From: Streptomyces capitiformicae
GTDB taxonomy: Bacteria > Actinomycetota > Actinomycetes > Streptomycetales > Streptomycetaceae
NCBI RefSeq assembly: GCF_002214185.1
Contig: NZ_CP022161.1
Coordinates: 6,331,486-6,395,485, forward strand
Direction: 5' to 3'
DNA length: 64,000 bases
Every line of letters starts with the position of its first letter. The stretch's first letter is position 1. The position numbers and the translations under genes were made by a program. Shown piece after piece: positions 8,806-17,163 of the stretch. The notes under the pieces were generated by a model. The model did no database searches. It had not been told where the DNA came from and saw nothing but the letters and a program-made list of their open reading frames with translations.

Positions 8806-10353
8806 ATGTGCGACGAGCACAGCGACGGCAGCGACGGACGTGACGGAAACACACTCGGAAGGCGCGCGCTGTTCGTGACGTCGGCGGCGGCCGCGCTTAC
8901 GTTGGGGAGCGTGACCTTCGGTACGAGCGGCGTCGAGGCCGCGGACGGCAACCAGGAGACGAAGACCATCCGGGGCACGCTCCCCACGGGCTCCCCCGAC
9001 TTCGTCTATCTGCCCGTCGAAGTGCCTGGCGGGGTAAGGGAGTTGAAGGTCTCGTACACCTATGAGAGACCGACCGTCCCCGCCGGCACCGCCGGCAACG
9101 CGCTGGACATCGGCATCTTCGACGAACGCGGCACCGACCTCGGCGGCAAGGGCTTCCGGGGCTGGTCGGGCGGCGCGCGCACGGAGTTCTTCATCCGGGC
9201 GGACGACGCCACCCCGGGCTACATCCCGGGCCCCGTCCGCCCCGGCACGTGGCACATCGCGCTGGGCCCGTACACGGTGGCGCCGCGGGGACTGCCGTAC
9301 GAGATCACGATCATGCTCACGTACGGCCAACCCGGCAAGCAGGTGAAGCCCGTCTACCCGCCGGAGCGGGCGAAGGGCCGGGGCCGGGCCTGGTACCGGG
9401 GCGACTGCCATCTGCACACCTGGTACTCCGACGGCCGCCGCACCACCGCCGAGATCGCGGCGCTCGCGCGGGCCGCAGGCCTCGACTTCATCAACTCCTC
9501 CGAGCACAACACCCAGTCGGCGCACGCCCATTGGGCCGAGCACGCGGGCGACGACCTCCTCATCCTGCTGGGCGAGGAGGTGACCACGAGGAACGGCCAT
9601 GTGGTGGCCCTCGGCACCGACCCCGGCACCTTCGTCGACTGGCGCTACCGGGCCCGGGACAACCGGTTCGGCAAGTACGCCCGGGAGATCCGCCGCGCCG
9701 GGGGCCTGGTGGTCCCCGCCCACCCGCACGCCACCTGCATCGGCTGCAACTGGAAGTTCGGCTTCGGCGAGGCGGACGCGGTGGAGGTCTGGAACGGCGC
9801 GTACTCGCCCGAGGACGAGGTGGCTCTCGCCGACTGGGACGGCATGCTGGTCGCGGCCGTGCGCGAGGGCCGCCGGGACTGGATACCGGCGATGGGCAAC
9901 AGCGACGCCCACCGTGACCCCGACCCCGTGGGCCGCCCCCAGACGGTCGTCCTGGCCGACGACCTGACGAGGGACGCCATCCAGGAGGGACTGCGGACCG
10001 GCCGCTCGTACGTCGCCGAGTCGAAGGACGTGTCCGTCACCTTCACCGCCTCCGGCACGCGCGGCGAACACGCGGGCATCGGCGAGCGGTTGAAGGTGGC
10101 CCCCGACACCCCGGTCACGGTCCGCCTGGAGGCGACGGGCGCCCCCGACTGCACGATCCGCTTCGTCACCGACCAGGGCGTCCTGTTCACCTCGCCCGCG
10201 CTCCCGGCCTCGGGCACCGGCTCGGCTCAGTGGCGTACGACGGCCTCGTACGCGGCGTACGTCCGCGCCGAGGTCCGCCATCCACCGGTCATCACGGGCT
10301 TCCCGGGCCCGATGGCGGCCTTCACGAACCCGATCTTCCTGGGGCGCAGCTAG
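8806..10353 (+). CDS. Tat-exported CehA/McbA-type PHP-domain metallohydrolase
   Basis: 515 aa. The ATG at 8806 is preceded by GGGGAG (8793-8798) and opens a clear Tat-like signal (GRRALFVTSAAAALTLGS). A pre-peptidase-like beta domain follows (about residues 45-185), then a PHP domain with CHLHTWYSDG (H-x-H metal ligands), SEHNTQSAHAHW, GEEVTTRNGHVVALG, PAHPHAT and GNSDAHRD, which together supply the metal site. Known: PHP proteins are metal-dependent phosphoesterases; CehA is a carbaryl hydrolase and McbA is a related hydrolase. The natural substrate here is unknown. The leader peptide suggests it acts outside the membrane. Confidence 0.88.
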   Translation: MCDEHSDGSDGRDGNTLGRRALFVTSAAAALTLGSVTFGTSGVEAADGNQETKTIRGTLPTGSPDFVYLPVEVPGGVRELKVSYTYERPTVPAGTAGNALDIGIFDERGTDLGGKGFRGWSGGARTEFFIRADDATPGYIPGPVRPGTWHIALGPYTVAPRGLPYEITIMLTYGQPGKQVKPVYPPERAKGRGRAWYRGDCHLHTWYSDGRRTTAEIAALARAAGLDFINSSEHNTQSAHAHWAEHAGDDLLILLGEEVTTRNGHVVALGTDPGTFVDWRYRARDNRFGKYAREIRRAGGLVVPAHPHATCIGCNWKFGFGEADAVEVWNGAYSPEDEVALADWDGMLVAAVREGRRDWIPAMGNSDAHRDPDPVGRPQTVVLADDLTRDAIQEGLRTGRSYVAESKDVSVTFTASGTRGEHAGIGERLKVAPDTPVTVRLEATGAPDCTIRFVTDQGVLFTSPALPASGTGSAQWRTTASYAAYVRAEVRHPPVITGFPGPMAAFTNPIFLGRS

Positions 10354-10508
10354 GGCGTGGGCCATGGGCCGGGACTGCCGTCCAGGAACTCGCGTACGAA
10401 AACGACTCGTTGAGGCTTAAATTTGGCTCGACACGTGCGGGCGCACATCCGTACGTGTGACGCACGCACGTCTGTACGCTCGTATGCTCGTCGGAGGAGA
10501 ACGGCCCC

Positions 10509-11327
10509 ATGACCGATCACGCGACCACGCCCGAACCCGCGGCGAAGGAGAAGGTCGACACTTCGGTGCCCGCCTCCGCCCGCATCTGGAACTACTGGCT
10601 GGGCGGCAAGGACAACTACCCGGTGGACGAGGCGGCCGGCGACGCGTACGCCGGTGCCTTCCCCGGCATCGTGACCATCGCCCGCGGCAGCCGCGCGTTC
10701 CTGCGGCGCAGCATCCGGCATCTGGTGGAGGTGGAGGGCGTACGGCAGTTCCTGGACGTCGGCACCGGGCTGCCCACCGCCGACAACACCCACCAGGTCG
10801 CCCAGCGCAGCGCCCCGGACGCCAGGATCGTCTACGTCGACAACGACCCGATGGTCCTCGCCCACGCCCGCGCCCTGCTCTACTCCTCCGCCGAGGGCGC
10901 CACCGCGTACGTCGACGCGAGCCTCTACGACCCGGAGAACATCCTGGAGGCCGCGGCCAGAACCCTGGACCTGACCCGGCCCACGGCTCTCATCCTCAGC
11001 GGCATCCTCGGCCACGTCGCCGACTACGACGAGGCCCGCTCGATCGTCCAGCACCTGATGTCCGGCCTCCCCTCGGGCAGCTACCTCTCGATCAACGAGG
11101 GCTCCCGGGGCACCGACCCCGACTACGAGCGCGCCCAGGACGCCTACAACGAGACCGGCGCCGTCCCCTACTTCCTCCGCCCCGTCGACCAGATCACCGG
11201 CTACTTCGACGGCCTGGACCTGATCGACCCGGGCGTCGTGTCCGTCCCGCTCTGGCGCCCGGACGGCACGGAGGAGACCGAACCGAAGCCGATCGGCCAA
11301 CACGGCGGCCTGGGCCGCAAGCCGTGA
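10509..11327 (+). CDS. DUF574-family SAM-dependent methyltransferase
   Basis: 272 aa from an ATG with GGAGGAG (10494-10500) upstream. Seen: the family N-terminal signature SARIWNYWLGGKDNYPVDEAAGD, SAM-binding motif I variant FLDVGTGLPTADNTHQVA, VYVDNDPMVLAHARALL and a C-terminal FFDGLDLIDPGVVSVP-like block. Known: the family (PF04672) is greatly expanded in Streptomyces, often several dozen copies per genome, and its substrates are mostly unknown. The short upstream stretch 10430-10492 is rich in CGTACG/GCACG repeats. Confidence 0.92.
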   Translation: MTDHATTPEPAAKEKVDTSVPASARIWNYWLGGKDNYPVDEAAGDAYAGAFPGIVTIARGSRAFLRRSIRHLVEVEGVRQFLDVGTGLPTADNTHQVAQRSAPDARIVYVDNDPMVLAHARALLYSSAEGATAYVDASLYDPENILEAAARTLDLTRPTALILSGILGHVADYDEARSIVQHLMSGLPSGSYLSINEGSRGTDPDYERAQDAYNETGAVPYFLRPVDQITGYFDGLDLIDPGVVSVPLWRPDGTEETEPKPIGQHGGLGRKP

Positions 11328-11417
11328 CCACCGGGCGGGGCGGGCTCCGTTCCGCCGCCCCGCCCCGCCTCGCCCGGCCTGCCCTGCTCCCCCACGCCCC
11401 GAGGAGAACGAAACCCG

Positions 11418-11834
11418 ATGCCCCGCGCCGCAGACGGTCCGGACCTCAAACAGCGTCTCGTCACCACCTTCCAACGCTGCGTCGCGAACCCGGTGCTCCG
11501 CCGCGTACCGCTCCACACGCTCCTGGAGACCACGGGCCGCAAGTCCGGCCTGCCGCGCCGGACCCCGCTGGGCGGGCGCCGGGTCGGTGACTCCTTCTGG
11601 CTGGTCTCGGAGTTCGGCGAGAAGTCCCAGTACGTACGGAACATCCGGGCCGACCCGAGAGTCCGCGTCCGTATCCGGGGCCGCTGGCACGAGGGAACGG
11701 CACATGTACTGCCGGACGACGACCCGATCGCCCGCCTGCGCACCCTGCCCAGGATGAACAGCGCGGGGGTACGGGCGCTGGGGTCGAGGTCGGGGTTGCT
11801 GACGATCCGGGTGGACCTACGGACAAGGGACTGA
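11418..11834 (+). CDS. Deazaflavin (F420)-dependent nitroreductase family protein (DDN-like)
   Basis: 138 aa from an ATG with GAGGAGAACG 9-18 nt upstream. Seen: LHTLLETTGRKSGLPRRTPL, which is the DDN/DUF385 signature (TTGRKSG-x-x-R-x-x-PL), followed by the strand pair DSFWLVSEFGEKSQYVRNIRADPRVRVRI and the RWHEGTAHVLPDDDP block. Known: this split beta-barrel family binds F420 (for example M. tuberculosis Ddn). It probably belongs with the F420 genes of this window. It follows the DUF574 gene by 90 nt and may share its transcript. Confidence 0.88.
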   Translation: MPRAADGPDLKQRLVTTFQRCVANPVLRRVPLHTLLETTGRKSGLPRRTPLGGRRVGDSFWLVSEFGEKSQYVRNIRADPRVRVRIRGRWHEGTAHVLPDDDPIARLRTLPRMNSAGVRALGSRSGLLTIRVDLRTRD

Positions 11835-11867
11835 GGGTCAAGGAGGGTCAAGGAGGGTCAAGGAGGG
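11831..11867. repeat. Tandem 10-bp repeat
   Basis: GAGGGTCAAG occurs three times in a row plus a fourth partial copy, starting at the stop codon of the DDN-like gene and reaching the end of the truncated methyltransferase gene. It lies next to the rearranged region described below. Confidence 0.8.
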
Positions 11868-11869
11868 TC

Positions 11870-12112
11870 TCAAGCCGGAAGCGGCCGACGGGCGACGAAC
11901 ACGAACTCCTTGCCGCCCCGGTCAGGAGCGTCACACACCTCCTCCAGCGCATACCCCGCGGCGGCCAGATCCACCTCGATCTCACCCCGCTCGCGGAACC
12001 TGAGCGTGGAGTCGGACGTCAACTCGCCGTCGGCGAAGACGTAATGCCAGCGGAACGTGACGAGTGGACCGTCGACCTCGATCAACTCCACCCACCTCTC
12101 GACCGCGCCGAC
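11870..12112 (-). pseudogene. Class I SAM methyltransferase, 3' fragment
   Basis: Only about the last 75-80 codons remain. The frame reads RWVELIEVDGPLVTFRWHYV then LTSDSTLRFRERGEIEVDLA and KEFVFVARRP, the typical C-terminal half of Streptomyces class I methyltransferases (the DSTLRFR...GKEFVF block). The SAM-binding N-terminal half is missing; directly upstream the same frame enters transposase sequence read out of phase. The break lies at about 12113-12130, next to the end of the transposase remnant. Interpreted as a gene truncated by insertion or rearrangement. Confidence 0.7.
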
Positions 12113-12128
12113 TCCCGCGCAACACGCC

Positions 12129-12340
12129 CTAGTTGTATTGCCCTGAGAGGTTAGGGACGCGGCTGGCTGGTGGTTGGCCCTTGAGCGCGGTGTGTCCGCG
12201 GTGGTGATTGTAGGTGTGCAGCCAGCCACCGGGCGGGCGTACGCCCACTCGTCGAGCAGGGTGCGGTGAAGCGTTCGACCTTGCCGTTCGTCTGCGGCCG
12301 GTAGGCGCGGGTTCGTTTGTGCGGGACCTGGCGGCACCGG
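12129..12340 (-). pseudogene. IS481-family transposase, C-terminal remnant with frameshifts
   Basis: The end of an IS481-type DDE transposase can be read in three successive frames: HKRTRAYRPQTNGKVERF (about 12325-12272), HRTLLDEWAYARP (about 12270-12235), then WLHTYNHHRGHTALKGQPPA and NLSGQYN with the stop at 12129. These are the conserved final motifs around the catalytic Glu (the E of GKVERF). At least two frameshifts and the absence of the N-terminal HTH and the first two catalytic Asp residues make it inactive. Flanking fragments of a methyltransferase and a deaminase indicate that it sits at a deletion or insertion boundary. Confidence 0.85.
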
Positions 12341-12383
12341 CCGCACGGGGGAACAACCCCGCGGTCGCGGTCGCCCACGGCTG

Positions 12384-12530
12384 GTAGGCGTTCACCGCGG
12401 TGACGATCCGGCCGTCCTGGGCGCGGGCCGCTGCTGCCATGGTGTGGTTGTCGCCCCGGCAGCGCCTGCGCGCGACGTGGGCCGCGGCCTGAAGGCGGCG
12501 TGGCCACCCACGGCACGTCCTCCGGGGCAT
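12384..12530 (-). pseudogene. Cytidine deaminase-like fragment
   Basis: About 50 codons on the minus strand contain RCRGDNHTMAAAARAQDGRI followed by VTAVNAY, which resembles the N-terminal part of cytidine/blasticidin deaminase-like proteins just before the Zn-binding HFTGGPCAE motif. That motif and the rest of the enzyme are missing; the frame runs into sequence next to the IS481 remnant. The N-terminal 10 codons are also atypical. The family assignment rests on one block, so it is tentative. Confidence 0.45.
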
Positions 12531-12569
12531 GGCCGACGAGTACCGCGTCCGACCCGGACCGCTCCCCGC

Positions 12570-14030
12570 TCACCCCGGCCAGACGATCGCCTGTACCTCG
12601 CTGTACGCGTGCAGCGCGTACGAGCCCACGTCTCGGCCCACTCCGCTCTTCTTGAAACCACCGAAGGGGGCCTCCATGTTGCGGCCGACGGTGTTCACCC
12701 CCACCCCGCCCGTTCGCAGGCGGCGGGCGACGCGGAAGGCTCGGGACACGTCTCCCGACCAGACGTAGTCGATGAGGCCGTAGTCGGTGGCGTTGGCCAG
12801 GGTCACCGCCTCGTCCTCGTCGTCGAAGGGGAGGGCGACGACCACCGGGCCGAAGATCTCCTCCCGGACCACCCTCATGTCGGGGGTGCAGTCGGCGAGG
12901 AGGGTGGGGGTCACGTAGAAGCCATGGTCCAGCGGCGGGCGTTCGCCGCCGGTCACCAGCCGGGCGCCCTCCTTGCGGCCGAGTTCGACGTACGACTCGA
13001 CGCGGTCCCGGTGGGCCGACGAGATCACCGGGCCCACCACGGTGCCCCGCTCCCGCGGGTCGCCCACCGGCAATCGCCTCGCGTACTCCGCCAGTTGGGT
13101 CACCAGTTCGTCGTACACGCCCCGCTGCGCGATCACCCGTGTCGGGGCCGTGCAGATCTGGCCGCTGTAGAAGGAGAAGGTGGTGCCGATAGCGGCCACC
13201 GCGGACGTCAGGTCCGCGTCGTCGAAGACGATCGCCGCGCCTTTTCCGCCCAGTTCCATCAGCTGGCGCTTCATGCCGCGGCCGCAGACCTCCGCGATGC
13301 GTCGCCCGACCGCCGTGGAGCCCGTGAAGCTCACCATGTCCACGTCGGCCGAGTCCACCGCCGCCTCGCCGGCCTCCACCCCCGAGCCGCTCACCACGTT
13401 CACCACGCCCGGCGGTACGCCCGCCGCCTCCAGGGCCTCGGCCATGCGGTAGACGGAGAGGGGGTCCTGGGGGGCGGGTTTCACCACGACCGTGTTGCCC
13501 ATGGCGAGGGCGGGGGCGATCTTGCCGGCCGGGTTGGCCCAGGGGTTGTTGTAGGAGGTGATGCAGGTGACCACGCCCACCGGCTGGCGGATGGCCAGGG
13601 CGCCCATCACCGCCGCCCTGCCGAACGGGCCCGCCTCGTTGATCTGGGGAGCGATCGGCTCCTCCGTCGGCTCCACGCGCGCGTACCGCTGGAAACGGGC
13701 CGCGCCGATCCCCACCTGCATCCCGCGCGCCGTCCCGGTCGTGGCCCCGGTCTCGGCCTGGGCGAGTTCGGCGTACGGGACGAGGTGGCGTCGTATCAGG
13801 TCGGCGGCCTTCGCCAGTACGGCCGCCCGTTCCTCCGGTCGGGTCCGTGACCACGGCCCGAAGGCCTCGCGGGCCGCGGCGGCGGCCGCGTGCACCTGCT
13901 CCCGCGAGGCCTCCGGGGCCAGTCCGACGACCGTCTCGGTCGCCGGATCGGTCACCTCGTAGTACCCACCGTCGGGCTCCACCCAGGAGCCGCCGATGAA
14001 CAGCCGCTGCGCCCGCGCCGCCCCACTCAC
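12570..14030 (-). CDS. NAD(P)-dependent aldehyde dehydrogenase
   Basis: 486 aa from a GTG at 14030 that overlaps the stop of the upstream amidohydrolase gene as GTGA, so the two are probably translationally coupled. Seen: RLFIGGSWVEPD at the N-terminus, the Rossmann element SFTGSTAVGRRIAE, catalytic Glu in MELGGKGAAIV, catalytic Cys in SGQICTAPTR, and the EEIFGPVVVALPF and APFGGFKKSGVGRD C-terminal signatures. All ALDH catalytic residues are present. The substrate is unknown; the neighbouring D-aminoacylase-type hydrolase, LLM oxidoreductase and SDR suggest a degradative pathway. An in-frame extension to 14132 overlaps the upstream gene and lacks family similarity. Confidence 0.92.
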   Translation of the reverse strand: MSGAARAQRLFIGGSWVEPDGGYYEVTDPATETVVGLAPEASREQVHAAAAAAREAFGPWSRTRPEERAAVLAKAADLIRRHLVPYAELAQAETGATTGTARGMQVGIGAARFQRYARVEPTEEPIAPQINEAGPFGRAAVMGALAIRQPVGVVTCITSYNNPWANPAGKIAPALAMGNTVVVKPAPQDPLSVYRMAEALEAAGVPPGVVNVVSGSGVEAGEAAVDSADVDMVSFTGSTAVGRRIAEVCGRGMKRQLMELGGKGAAIVFDDADLTSAVAAIGTTFSFYSGQICTAPTRVIAQRGVYDELVTQLAEYARRLPVGDPRERGTVVGPVISSAHRDRVESYVELGRKEGARLVTGGERPPLDHGFYVTPTLLADCTPDMRVVREEIFGPVVVALPFDDEDEAVTLANATDYGLIDYVWSGDVSRAFRVARRLRTGGVGVNTVGRNMEAPFGGFKKSGVGRDVGSYALHAYSEVQAIVWPG

Positions 14031-15760
14031 CTCGTACTCACCGTCCGCGTGTCCCGCCCCGACCGCAGCACCTTCCCGGGTACCGCCCCGGTCACCACGT
14101 CGTCCCGTATCGCCTCGACGCCGTTGACCCACACCGCCCGTACGCCGATGGCCTTGGAGTCCAGCCGCGGGCTGTCACCCGGCAGGTCGTGCACCAGGGT
14201 GGCCTTGCCGGCGTCGACGCGCTCCGGGTCGAAGAGGACGAGGTCCGCGTGCCAGCCCTCCCGCACCTGCCCCCTCTCGCGCAGGCCGAACAGCCGTGCC
14301 GGGTCGTCGGTCAGCATCTTCACCGCCTGTTCGAGCCCGACGAGCCCCCGGCCGCGCAGACAGTCGCCGATGAACCGGGTCGTGTACGGGGCTCCGCACA
14401 TACGGTCCAGATGGGCGCCCGCGTCGGAGCCGCCCAGCATGACGTCCTCGTGCTGCCAGGTCTCGGCGCGCAGCGCCCAGCTCGCCGGGTCGTTGTCCGT
14501 CGGCATGGGCCACAGGACCGTACGGAGGTTGTCGGCCGCGCAGATCTCCACCAGGCACTCGAACGGGTCCTGCCCCCGCTCCGCCGCGATGTCCTGCACG
14601 ACCCGCCCGGTCAGGCCCTCGTTCGCCTCGCTGTACGTGTCCCCGATGACGTACCGCCCGAAGTTGGCGAGGCGGCGGAAGACACCGGCCTCCTTGGAGT
14701 CGGCCCTGCGCAGCATCTCGGCACGGACCTCCGGATCCCGCAGCCGCTCGATCCGCTCGGGCACCGGCAGCCCCAGGACCGGCCCCCACCCGGGGATGAG
14801 ATTCAGCGCGCAGAAGGTACCGAGCGACATGTTCATGGGGGTGAGGATCGGCATGGTCAGGGCCACCACCCGGCCCCCGGCCTTCCGCGCCCGCTCGCTC
14901 GCCTCCAGCTGCCGGGGCACGCGCTCGGGGACCGCCGAGTCGATGGTCAGTACGTTCCAGTTGAGCGGCCGCCCCGCCACCGCGCTCATCTCCACGAAGA
15001 GGTCGATCTCCTCGTCGCTGAACTGATCCAGACACCCCGCGACGATCGCCTCGATCTGCGTCCCCTCGTGCTCACCCACGGCCCGGGCGAGCGCGATCAA
15101 CTCGTCGGCCTTGGCGTGACGCGAGGCGACCGGCTTCCCGTCGCCGTCGGAGTGGGTCGAGGACTGGGTCGTCGACAGCCCCCACGCCCCCGCCTCCATC
15201 GCCTCATGGAACAGCCGGAGCATGTCCCTCAACTGCCCCTCGCTCGGCTGCCCACCGATCGCGTCCGGCCCCATGACGTACCGCCGCAGCGCGCAATGCC
15301 CCACCATGAACCCGGCATTGACGGCGATACGGCCTTCAAGGGCGTCCAGATACTCCCCGAAGCCGTGCCAGCTCCACGGCGCCCCCTCCTCCAGGGCGAC
15401 CAGCGACATCCCCTCCACCTTGGACATCATCCGCCGCGTGTAGTCGGCGTCCTCGGGGCGGGAGGGGTTGAGGGGCGCGAGGGTGAACCCGCAGTTCCCG
15501 CCGGCGACCGTCGTCACCCCGTGGTTGAGGGAGGGGGTGGCATACGGGTCCCAGAAGAGCTGGGCGTCGTAGTGGGTGTGGGGGTCGACGAAGCCGGGGG
15601 CGAGGACGAGTCCGGCGGCGTCCTCGGACGTACGTGCCTCTTCGGTGACATCGCTTCCGATGACAGCGATACGTCCGTCCCGTATGCCGACGTCGGCGAT
15701 GTACGCGGGGGCGCCGGTCCCGTCGACGACGGTCGCGCCTTTGATGACGTGATCGAGCAT
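14027..15760 (-). CDS. N-acyl-D-amino-acid deacylase / D-aminoacylase family amidohydrolase
   Basis: 577 aa from an ATG preceded by GAGGAAC. Seen: a dihydroorotase-like amidohydrolase fold with the metal motif GFVDPHTHYDAQ (about residues 56-67), HGVTTVAGGNCGF, VGHCALRRYVMG, the D-aminoacylase-like active-site region GLSTTQSSTHSDG, and near the C-terminus SDAGAHLDRMCG and LVLFDPERVDAG. Known: the family hydrolyses N-acyl-D-amino acids and related cyclic amides. The exact substrate is uncertain. It overlaps the downstream aldehyde dehydrogenase gene by 4 nt, and the pair forms a small catabolic operon. Confidence 0.88.
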   Translation of the reverse strand: MLDHVIKGATVVDGTGAPAYIADVGIRDGRIAVIGSDVTEEARTSEDAAGLVLAPGFVDPHTHYDAQLFWDPYATPSLNHGVTTVAGGNCGFTLAPLNPSRPEDADYTRRMMSKVEGMSLVALEEGAPWSWHGFGEYLDALEGRIAVNAGFMVGHCALRRYVMGPDAIGGQPSEGQLRDMLRLFHEAMEAGAWGLSTTQSSTHSDGDGKPVASRHAKADELIALARAVGEHEGTQIEAIVAGCLDQFSDEEIDLFVEMSAVAGRPLNWNVLTIDSAVPERVPRQLEASERARKAGGRVVALTMPILTPMNMSLGTFCALNLIPGWGPVLGLPVPERIERLRDPEVRAEMLRRADSKEAGVFRRLANFGRYVIGDTYSEANEGLTGRVVQDIAAERGQDPFECLVEICAADNLRTVLWPMPTDNDPASWALRAETWQHEDVMLGGSDAGAHLDRMCGAPYTTRFIGDCLRGRGLVGLEQAVKMLTDDPARLFGLRERGQVREGWHADLVLFDPERVDAGKATLVHDLPGDSPRLDSKAIGVRAVWVNGVEAIRDDVVTGAVPGKVLRSGRDTRTVSTR

Positions 15761-15782
15761 GACGGTTCCTCCTCAGGTTTCG

Positions 15783-15893
15783 GGTGCGGGACACTCCCTC
15801 AGGGGCGCGGGGCTGTGTCGGTTTGCGGCTCCGCCCCGTGGGCACGACCAGCCACAACGAACCCGCAGCCACCAGACGGGCAGCAGCCCCTAC
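15783..15893. repeat. Streptomyces-type intergenic repeat element
   Basis: Contains GGGGCGCGGGGCTGTGTCG, then CGGCTCCGCCCCGTGGGCAC, ACCAGCCACAACGAACCCGC and GCAGCCACCAG. Closely related blocks occur at 57985-58154 and, shorter, at 40369-40435 and 7433-7453 in this window. It sits between the stop of the LLM gene and the start of the amidohydrolase gene, a typical position for these dispersed elements, which are thought to form stem-loops. Confidence 0.7.
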
Positions 15894-15898
15894 GGCGA

Positions 15899-17017
15899 TC
15901 AGGCGGACTGCCGGAAACGGGACGTCCTGTGCACAGGATCCGTGTCGATCTTCGGAATCACGTGCTCCCCCACCAACCGAATCGTCTGCAACGTCTCCTC
16001 CTTCGGCACCCCCACCGGCAACCCGAAGCTCAGCTGATCCGCCCCGGCCTGCTCCCACCGCTTGCACTGCGTGAGCACCTCGTCCGGATCCCCGCAGATC
16101 AACAACTCCTCGGAGATGAGCAGCTCGATGAACTCCTCGTCATACGGAGGCAACGTCTCCGGCCAGACGGGGAACCCCTCCGGCCGGGGGAACGTGTCGT
16201 GATACCTGAACACGAGTGACGGCAGATAGTGCAGCCCGCCGTTCACGGCGATCCGCACCGCCTCGTCATGCGTGGGCGCGCAGATCGCCGTCGTCGTCAC
16301 CATCACGTTGTCGTTGACGAAGTCCCCGATCGGTTCGGCGTCGACGATCGCGGTCTTGTACTGCTCCAGCACCCACTCCATGTCGGAGACCTTCTGCACG
16401 CTGAAGCCGAGCACGCCGAGCCCCTTCTTCGCGGCCATGGCGTACGACGGCGGCGAGCCGGCGGCGTACCACATCGCGGGGTGGGACTTCCCGTACGGCT
16501 TCGGCAGGATCTTCCGCGGCGGCAGGGACCAGTGCTTGCCCTGGAAGCCGACGTACTCGTCCTGGAGCCACATCTTGGGGAACTCGGCGATGGTCTCTTC
16601 CCAGATCTCCTTGGTGTAGTTCATGTCGGTCACACCAGGGATGAAGCCGAGGATCTCGTGGGAGCCGGCCCCGCGCCCGCTGCCGAACTCGAAGCGGCCC
16701 TCGCTGAGATGGTCGAGCATGGCGACCTTCTCGGCGACCTTGACGGGGTGGTTGACCTGGGCGAGAGGATTGAAGATCCCCGACCCCAGATGGATCCGCT
16801 CGGTCGCGTGGGCCAGGTACCCCAGGAACACATCATTGGCCGACAGGTGCGAGTACTCCTCCAGGAAGTGGTGCTCGGAGGCCCACGCGTACTTGAAGCC
16901 GGACTTGTCCGCCTGGATGACGTACTCGGTCTCCTCCATCAGCGCCTTGTGCTCCGCGAGCGGGTCGGTCTCGGCCCGCTTTCCCACGTATCCCTGTACA
17001 AAGAGCCCGATTTCCAA
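15899..17017 (-). CDS. LLM-class flavin-dependent oxidoreductase (bacterial luciferase alpha-like)
   Basis: 372 aa from an ATG at 17017, preceded by AAGGAGG-like sequence. Seen: MEIGLFVQGY, FKYAWASEHHFLEEYSHLSA (the EHH of group-II luciferase-like oxidoreductases), LGSGIFNPLAQVNHPVKVAE, MLDHLSEGRFEFGSGRGAGS and ADQLSFGLPVGVP. Length and motifs match FMN-dependent alkane/luciferase-type monooxygenases rather than the short F420 group. A palindromic operator-like site lies 37-55 nt upstream and a second at 97-113 nt. The gene faces the same way as the SDR gene upstream and the amidohydrolase/aldehyde dehydrogenase pair downstream. The substrate is unknown. Confidence 0.88.
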   Translation of the reverse strand: MEIGLFVQGYVGKRAETDPLAEHKALMEETEYVIQADKSGFKYAWASEHHFLEEYSHLSANDVFLGYLAHATERIHLGSGIFNPLAQVNHPVKVAEKVAMLDHLSEGRFEFGSGRGAGSHEILGFIPGVTDMNYTKEIWEETIAEFPKMWLQDEYVGFQGKHWSLPPRKILPKPYGKSHPAMWYAAGSPPSYAMAAKKGLGVLGFSVQKVSDMEWVLEQYKTAIVDAEPIGDFVNDNVMVTTTAICAPTHDEAVRIAVNGGLHYLPSLVFRYHDTFPRPEGFPVWPETLPPYDEEFIELLISEELLICGDPDEVLTQCKRWEQAGADQLSFGLPVGVPKEETLQTIRLVGEHVIPKIDTDPVHRTSRFRQSA

Positions 17018-17053
17018 GGAGGTTCACCGTCCCCAGGTCATCCCCACGGCCAT

Positions 17054-17072
17054 ATCTGACAGGTCGTCAGAT
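17054..17072. promoter_or_regulatory. Palindromic operator-like site 1 (CTGAC-N5-GTCAG)
   Basis: ATCTGAC-AGGTC-GTCAGAT: perfect 7-bp arms with a 5-bp spacer, 37-55 nt upstream of the LLM oxidoreductase gene starting at 17017. Four further sites of the same design occur in this window, each before a catabolic gene. Arm length and spacing suit a TetR-family dimer; the binding protein is not identified. Confidence 0.7.
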
Positions 17073-17113
17073 CTATGAGCCGACTGTTCCATCGAGTCCC
17101 TGGAGGGTCAATA

Positions 17114-17130
17114 GCTGACGTACCGTCAGC
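17114..17130. promoter_or_regulatory. Palindromic operator-like site 2
   Basis: GCTGAC-GTACC-GTCAGC: perfect 6-bp arms, same 5-bp spacing as site 1. It lies between the stop of the SDR gene (17164) and the start of the LLM gene (17017). Sites 1 and 2 are about 60 bp apart centre to centre, close to six helical turns. Confidence 0.65.
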
Positions 17131-17163
17131 CAAGACCATCGGCCAAGATCATCGGCCAAGACG

